From assembly GCA_004352715.1 (NCBI GenBank), contig SCFE01000015.1:684224-708508 (forward strand): 24,285 nucleotides of DNA, read 5' to 3'. This document shows, one piece after another, positions 19,201-24,285 of this stretch. Made by a program: the position numbers and the translations under genes. The stretch's first letter is position 1, and every line of letters begins with the position of its first letter. Under the pieces are notes generated by a model. It searched no databases and was not told where the DNA came from. It saw only the letters and a list, made by a program, of their open reading frames with translations. Source of the stretch: Hofstenia miamia. Lineage: Eukaryota > Xenacoelomorpha > Acoela.

Positions 19201-20494
19201 CTTTGACAGTCTGTTAATGAATTTAGAATTGAGGGGGTGTCTAGAATCCATCACAATGCTGTCGACTACCATTCCAAATTTCAACTCTCTAACATTACCC
19301 AGAGCAACTCCTAAATAGACCGACCTTTGTCGGGTTAATTGTGTTTAGGCCATTATCTCTCTAAAAGAGGCTTTTGAACTAGGTCAATTTAATAAGAATT
19401 AAATGCATGGTACACACACACACATTGGCTTGCTCATGAATATAACCCTTCCAGATATTAAACGTTGTCTACGAGTCGTTTTGAACAGTTCCAACCTCCT
19501 TGAATTCCATGAAATCACAGATTCGATTACGTAAGAAACAGACAACTTTTCCTTTGAATCACATCGAATTTGTTTTGTTGAATAGATTTAAACCCAGTAT
19601 ATGATTTCTATATGGACTCTTTAGCCGAGAGGTAACCTTGGCTAGTGTCTTGAAGACCTACTAAACTCAAACGCTATTTATGCTTTGAAGCATTATATAC
19701 ACACCCTGTTATAAGAAATTATAAGATTAATCACAAGAAAACATATTTATAAAGTGAGAATGAAATTTGATGGAACTTACTCCATAAGTTTATTTTCCAT
19801 ATTGAAAGAATTTATTAGCAGAATGAGGTTATACATAGCCTAAAACCGCGGATTATTTAAAACTCAATCCAATCATGACTAGACTCTCCCAAACCAACTC
19901 CTGTGTCCGAATCACTTGCATTCTAATAGGAGTTGTCATGTTTGCAGAATTATTAAGGTTATTGATATGATGAGTTTGTACTACACATACATATAAGTTC
20001 TTGAATATATTTTTCAACAATGTTCAAATAATTTTCCCCACCATAAATCAAAATTAAATATTCATATTTTCATTTGATGTTCAAATTGTTTTTGAACATC
20101 ACAGACGTTTTCGAATTTTACTTATTTAACTTTGCACTCGGCATAATTTTTTTATATTAATGAAAGATTCAATCGTAATTATTCGAACACTCACACTTGT
20201 TTTGGTATTCACTTTACAAATACTAAGCATTTTCAGTATAGAGATTCTTGTTTAAACAAAATATATATTTATAAAAAATTATGCAAATAAATTTAAGTTA
20301 AATATTAAAAATTGGCAATTTTCGATTTAGAAAATCATGAATTCTCATTCACATTTGGCAAATATTTCAAACTAATTTAATAGGGAACGCTTTGATAGCC
20401 ATAAACATGTAGTTCTAAAACTTGAATTTAAGCTTGATTCCAGTAGTAAACATTTCAGAAGTAGGAAACTTAGTTGAACTTCTTAGTACACAAA
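19201..20494. other. AT-rich stretch, nothing recognised
   Basis: No coding or RNA feature was seen. A short (AC)n run is present near 19412-19424. Confidence 0.5.
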
Positions 20495-20711
20495 AGATTC
20501 GTAAGCTATTTATTGCTATAAGAAAAGGGTACAAAAACTATAAACTACAAAACTACAAAAAGCTATTTACAAATATAATAAATATATATAATATTAAAAT
20601 GTGTGTGTGCATTTTATACAAAATTTTCAAATAAATGTAGTGTATTATTGTCATTAAGTAGGCATTGTCTATTAAAGAGGAATGTTCGCAATTTCTTTCT
20701 GAATTTCTTGT
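20495..20711 (-). mobile_element. 3' end of a non-LTR element, copy of the family at 21361-22540
   Basis: About 215 bp match the 3' end of the larger element nearly base for base (for example AATATTAAAATGTGTGTGTG, and CATTAAGTAGGCATTGTC on the plus strand). It encodes, on the minus strand, the last residues of ORF2 (FRKKLRTFLFNRQCLL to FENFV) and the short 3' UTR. It ends at the same base (AAGATTC on the plus strand) as the larger copy but lacks the (AAT)n tail. It breaks off at a single N (20712) followed by an AT run. Confidence 0.88.
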
Positions 20712-20712
20712 N

Positions 20713-20743
<31 letters not shown>
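20712..20743. repeat. Single N and (AT)n microsatellite
   Basis: A lone N at 20712 is followed by about 31 bases of uninterrupted AT. As at 11899, the single N suggests an assembly join, here at the 5' edge of a truncated retroelement. Confidence 0.9.
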
Positions 20744-20746
<3 letters not shown>

Positions 20747-20752
20747 TTGAAG

Positions 20753-21125
20753 AACAAAAAGGCATCATTTAATTGCTTTGGTCGAAAGGGATTTCTAGAA
20801 ATAATGTTTATCAACGACAATATGGAGACGATGTCATATCAAAAGAGTATCTACGAATGGGTGGTGACGCCAAAAATGATCACAGTAGTGCCTACTATCA
20901 AGAAGGAATACGGCGGCCAAGGACATCAACCGGAACTGAAAACATCGATCGCGTCAACGATATGATCTTGGACAGCTGACATCATACAGCTGATAAAGTT
21001 GCCAATTACTTAAACAAAAGTCAAAGATATATGAGATTATCTACGATGAGTTTGGTTATCTAAAGGTCTGGTCAGATGGGCTCACAAATAACTCACAGAT
21101 GCTCACTTTAATAGATTCGTAACAA
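20753..21125 (+). pseudogene. Mariner transposase N-terminal fragment, decayed
   Basis: Plus-strand frames give mariner-like pieces in order: the start of the helix-turn-helix region (FNCFGRKGFLEI / LWSKGISRNNVYQRQYGDDV), YEWV, RRPRTSTGTENIDRVNDMIL (the conserved GRPSTS-x-T-x-ENIxRV stretch), and DKVANYLNKSQR with downstream IIYDEFGYLKV. Stops and several frame changes separate them. The catalytic domain and terminal repeats are not visible. The sequence differs from the mariner at 10625-11646, so it is another, older lineage. Confidence 0.8.
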
Positions 21126-21327
21126 AGTCCATAGAGACAGGGGATAAAACCCCATAATAATAAACATCGGCTTACAGAATGAGACTGATATACATGTGTA
21201 TTTTATAACGAAAATATTTTCTAAAGACGAGAAAAACTGGATAATTAATGTTTACAAGATAGATTACTCATTTATAAATAATGCTGCACTAATAATTGAT
21301 GAAATTGAATAGCGCAAAATTATATTC
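21126..21327. other. Short AT-rich spacer
   Basis: Unassigned sequence lies between the mariner fragment and the (AAT)n tail of the next retroelement. A small part may belong to the mariner. Confidence 0.4.

Positions 21328-21362
<35 letters not shown>
21328..21362. repeat. (AAT)n microsatellite, tail of the non-LTR element
   Basis: About eleven AAT units directly abut the 3' end of the minus-strand element. On the element's own strand this is an (ATT)n tail, as seen in LINE families that end in a short repeat instead of poly(A). Confidence 0.88.
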
Positions 21363-22540
21363 GATTCAAAGCAATTTATTGCTACAAGAAAAAGGTACAA
21401 AAAACTATAAACTACAAAAAGCTATTTACAAATATAATAAATATATATAATATTAAAATGTGTGTGTGCATTTTATACAAAATTTTCAAATGAATGTAGT
21501 GTATTATTGCCATTAAGTAGGCATTGTCTATTAAAGAGGAATGTGTGCAATTTCTTTCTGAATTTTTTTTCAAATTTAATATCTCTATTTAAGTTATTCC
21601 ATAGTTTAGTTGCTGTGTGGTGAAAACTTAAAATATTTATCCACGCATAAAAATGTTTGAGACCGTTCATTTAATTTAATATACTGTTTTAAAAACGAAA
21701 TTGCGGCTTGACCAAATTTGAATTTAAATAATATTGATAACATATGCATTTGAATTTGATAATAAGGAGATAGTATTTTGTATTTTAATCGGTAATCGGA
21801 TGCATTGTCATGTTTTTGTGCAAAATTGAGTATTTTAAGGGACCAATTAAAAGTTTTAGACAGGAGGATGCGATGTTTTGAATTAATATTTGTAAAGAGG
21901 AATGAGCAATATTGAAAGTGTGAGAGGCAGAGTGCATTTATTAATTGTTTGTGGTACGTATTTGAGATATTTCTGAGATGATAAAGATACCTAACTCCAG
22001 AAGCCATTTTTTTAATTTTAGCCATGAAGAATTGTTCGAAATTTAAATCATTGTCAATTTCGACACCTAAATAGTTAATAGATTCGCTTTGCTTTATTGG
22101 TACACTATTTACTTTAAGTTCTATGTTTTTTGTGAGATTTCTGTTTTTCTTAGGGGAGGATATTATAAATTGTGTTTTTTCAATATTTACTTTCGATTGA
22201 TTATTTGAGAAATATTTTGTTAAATTTTCGATGTCATAGTGGAGATTTTTATTTGCATTAAAGGCATTTATATCAGTACTTATAAGACATGTATCATCTG
22301 CATATTGATAAATTTTACTTTTTTTTACCTGTTGAGTTATGTCATTACCATAGATTGCAAATAGAATAGGTCCGTCATAATATAATTTGATTTTTTACCA
22401 TTAAGTATTACTCTTTGCTGTCGATTTTTAAGGAAAGTCATTATTAAGTTAACAGATTTGTTATCAAAGTTATCAAAATAGGAATAAAAAACTATAATTC
22501 CGTTATTACAATTAGACTTGTAAGTCAATCACAAAAATTT
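21361..22540 (-). mobile_element. 5'-truncated non-LTR retrotransposon: RT and 3' end
   Basis: On the minus strand from about 22540: RT middle region (SVNLIMTFLKNRQQRVILNG), then after a deletion GPILFAIYGND, catalytic YADD in IYQYADDTCLIS (about 22288-22311), INYLGVEIDNDLNFEQFF, the thumb (RYLYHLRNISNTYHKQL, LCLSHFQYCSFLF) and the C-terminus (TKLWNNLNRDIKFEKKFRKK) ending with a stop at 21473, a UTR of about 110 bp and an (ATT)n tail. One frame is open from about 22370 to 21606. The block with GVPQGS is deleted with a frame jump near 22370, and a frameshift near 21640 separates the last ORF piece. Endonuclease and ORF1 are absent. It is inactive. Confidence 0.92.
21473..22528 (-). pseudogene. 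Reverse transcriptase ORF of the truncated element (broken)
   Basis: Three pieces in different frames make up the protein: 22528 to about 22372, about 22370 to 21606, and about 21670 to 21473. The middle piece contains YADD and the whole thumb without a stop, so decay is light. Loss of the SGVPQG block, which holds the nucleotide-binding turn of RT, rules out activity. Confidence 0.88.
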
Positions 22541-23120
22541 ACAATGAAAAGTCCCGAAAATGATCAACTTAAAAATAGTGCATTGTTGAGTAATAAAATA
22601 TTAATATCAAATTGAAAATTAATATTTGTTGAATAATGGCATCAGTCATAGTCATGGACAGTAGCGTACGTAAATGGGGACATGGTGGAATTTCTACCTC
22701 GTTAGGTTCTCAAAATTTACTTTGATTGGTTAAATGTAAAAATTTTTGGTGAGAAATTTAAAAATTTAAAATCTAGAAGCTCTTCCACACTAATTCATTA
22801 TATTGTATAAGATAAAGGGACTAACTAAAACTATATGTGTAGTGGGCACCCTTTTCTGTTCACTGTATTATCACGTGTGTATAATCAAAAACAAGTAGAA
22901 AAGGTATTAAGTCCTAAATGGATTGTAACTAGTTTAATAATCCGTTCTTACTTCAAATGTTAAAACTTAAATTGAGACAAAAATCATGGAACAATGTTTT
23001 CAAACACGTGGATGTATAACTAATGTTTGAGTCTTTTCTAAACGTCGATGTAGTCTATGAGTTGAAAAATAAAGATTGCCACTAACAAACAAAATTGTGT
23101 TCACTGAGACTGCTTTGAAA
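22541..23120. other. AT-rich stretch, nothing recognised
   Basis: No open frame, RNA or repeat is supported here. Confidence 0.5.
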
Positions 23121-23246
23121 CTGTCTTGCACATTCTAAAATAGATTTTTCAGCTGCCTCGGATATTTCAAGTTAAGTTTTTACCTGCCTTGGACATTCTA
23201 AAGCAAAATTTCCAACTGCCTCTGTTTTTTAAGTAAAATTTTCATG
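23121..23246. repeat. Imperfect tandem repeat, four units of about 32 bp
   Basis: Four units begin CTGTCTTG, CTGCCTCG, CTGCCTTG and CTGCCTCT at 23121, 23153, 23184 and 23216. Each continues with an ATTYYAA-like centre and an A-then-T-rich end (AAATTTTCA-like). Lengths are 32, 31, 32 and 31. A partial CTGCTTTG just upstream (23110) may be a fifth. There are no spacers, so it is not a CRISPR array, and the period is not a multiple of three, so it is not a coding repeat. Confidence 0.65.
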
Positions 23247-24285
23247 TGTTTTTGAATCCTGTCGAATTAAAATGATAACAATTTATAGAACCTTATACTT
23301 ACAAAGCATAGAGTTTACTCTCCAACGAATTGTTACTTATTTCAATAGTTTACAGTTTGTGAAACAATTCATGTTGCAAATTTCAACAATCTATTGCAAA
23401 ATTGCCATGAACTCATTGTCTGCGTTAACCGAAAGTATATATATTAAAATAGCATTTTCAAATATATTTGGATTCTAACCAATACATTCCCATTGAAAGA
23501 TGGGCGTGAAATCATTTCACGACTGTTTGCATATTGCACAATTATAAATTCAAATTCTCCAAACTTAAAATTTCTTAGAACTACCAAAGTCTTACACACC
23601 CTAAAGTGGCCAATGTGTGATCAATTGATCACCATTAAAATCATCTAAAATTACATACATATGAATGTGAAACAGACTGTTTAATATATGCAAAGTTATC
23701 TGAACAAAAATTGTCATTGCACTTTGATCATTTAACAGAGCTGGAATGTACATCGCATTTCAACTTTCTTCTTTGTTCAAAGTAGAAAGTACGCTCAAGA
23801 GCACGTTGCACAGTTAATAGAGCTGAGATGAAAAGTCCTTTGCAAATGATTCTAGTATTCAAAGCAGGTGATATGAATTTTCTACAACTGAGGGATGAAA
23901 CATGCGCGCACCGTCTGGTGATTCTTTCAGTAAAAAACAGTAACGCATTAAAATAAAGGAATTCAACATATTTGTGGTTGTAAAGAAAATTAATAATGAT
24001 TTGAAAGCATTATTCATAAAATAAAAGTCAATAAGTTGGACTGCTCAATAATTAATACTTACAAATTTGAATTTGTGATTATTTGATCACACGTTGGCCG
24101 TTCTAGGCCTAAATTTCAAATCAGAGCTGGCTTGAGCATTTTCGAAAATCAATAAACACAACGAACTTGCTCTCAGAAAAAAATCAGTACATGTGCAAAC
24201 CGTAGCAAACAAATTGTAATATAACAATAATATCATACATTTATTCCTTGCAATAAAAAAATTTTTGATTTTCAAAATATAATAT
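23247..24285. other. AT-rich end of the window, nothing recognised
   Basis: Open frames of 60-70 codons on both strands (for example 23272-23478 plus and 24087-24275 minus) have no recognisable domain and no splice or promoter context. Confidence 0.5.

Noticed and set aside
23121-23246. CRISPR-like array
   Set aside because: Repeats are degenerate and contiguous without spacers, in eukaryotic DNA.
24087-24275. Minus-strand frame with a hydrophobic start like a secreted peptide
   Set aside because: It is short, lacks cleavage-site and promoter context, and is likely chance in AT-rich sequence.

Overview
The window is AT-rich, intron-bearing eukaryotic DNA, almost certainly from an invertebrate animal. 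It holds a multi-exon gene for a Golgi tethering subunit, a U6 snRNA-like sequence, several non-LTR retrotransposons, Tc1 and mariner transposons, and many TA microsatellites. I cannot fix the phylum. Introns of about 41 to 427 bp, including a very small one near the 5' end, would suit a flatworm or another compact-intron invertebrate, but this is only a hint.

Layout. 1-5178 is repeat-rich: a decayed Ty3/gypsy-type Gag-protease fragment (minus strand, about 1085-1775), a foldback of about 216 bp (2432-2647), and a dead Tc1-type element (3606-4584) inserted in a TA microsatellite beside a 575-base assembly gap. 5179-5974 is a reverse transcriptase fragment (minus) ending about 12 bp before the main gene. 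5986-9827 (plus) is COG4, subunit 4 of the conserved oligomeric Golgi complex, which I reconstruct as nine exons and 724 residues with every junction in frame. Tail to tail with it, on the minus strand at 10216-12702, lie two exons of an unlisted gene or pseudogene with good splice sites. Its intron carries a mariner element, and part of that region is present twice, joined at a single N (11899).

12825-15130 (minus) is a CR1-like non-LTR element with an SGNH-esterase ORF1 and a 3'-truncated ORF2. 15130-16711 shows nothing I recognise. 16712-16819 is a U6 snRNA-like sequence, probably a pseudogene because its ACAGAGA box is altered. 17500-19200 holds two further RT remnants in opposite orientations. 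20495-22540 contains two copies of one non-LTR family (minus) around an old mariner fragment (plus). The last 1.7 kb is AT-rich, with a short array of imperfect repeats of about 32 bp.

Only COG4 is clearly a functional host gene. The two-exon locus is the most interesting undescribed feature. The remainder is mobile-element debris plus assembly joins at N positions that should be checked before the duplications are believed.
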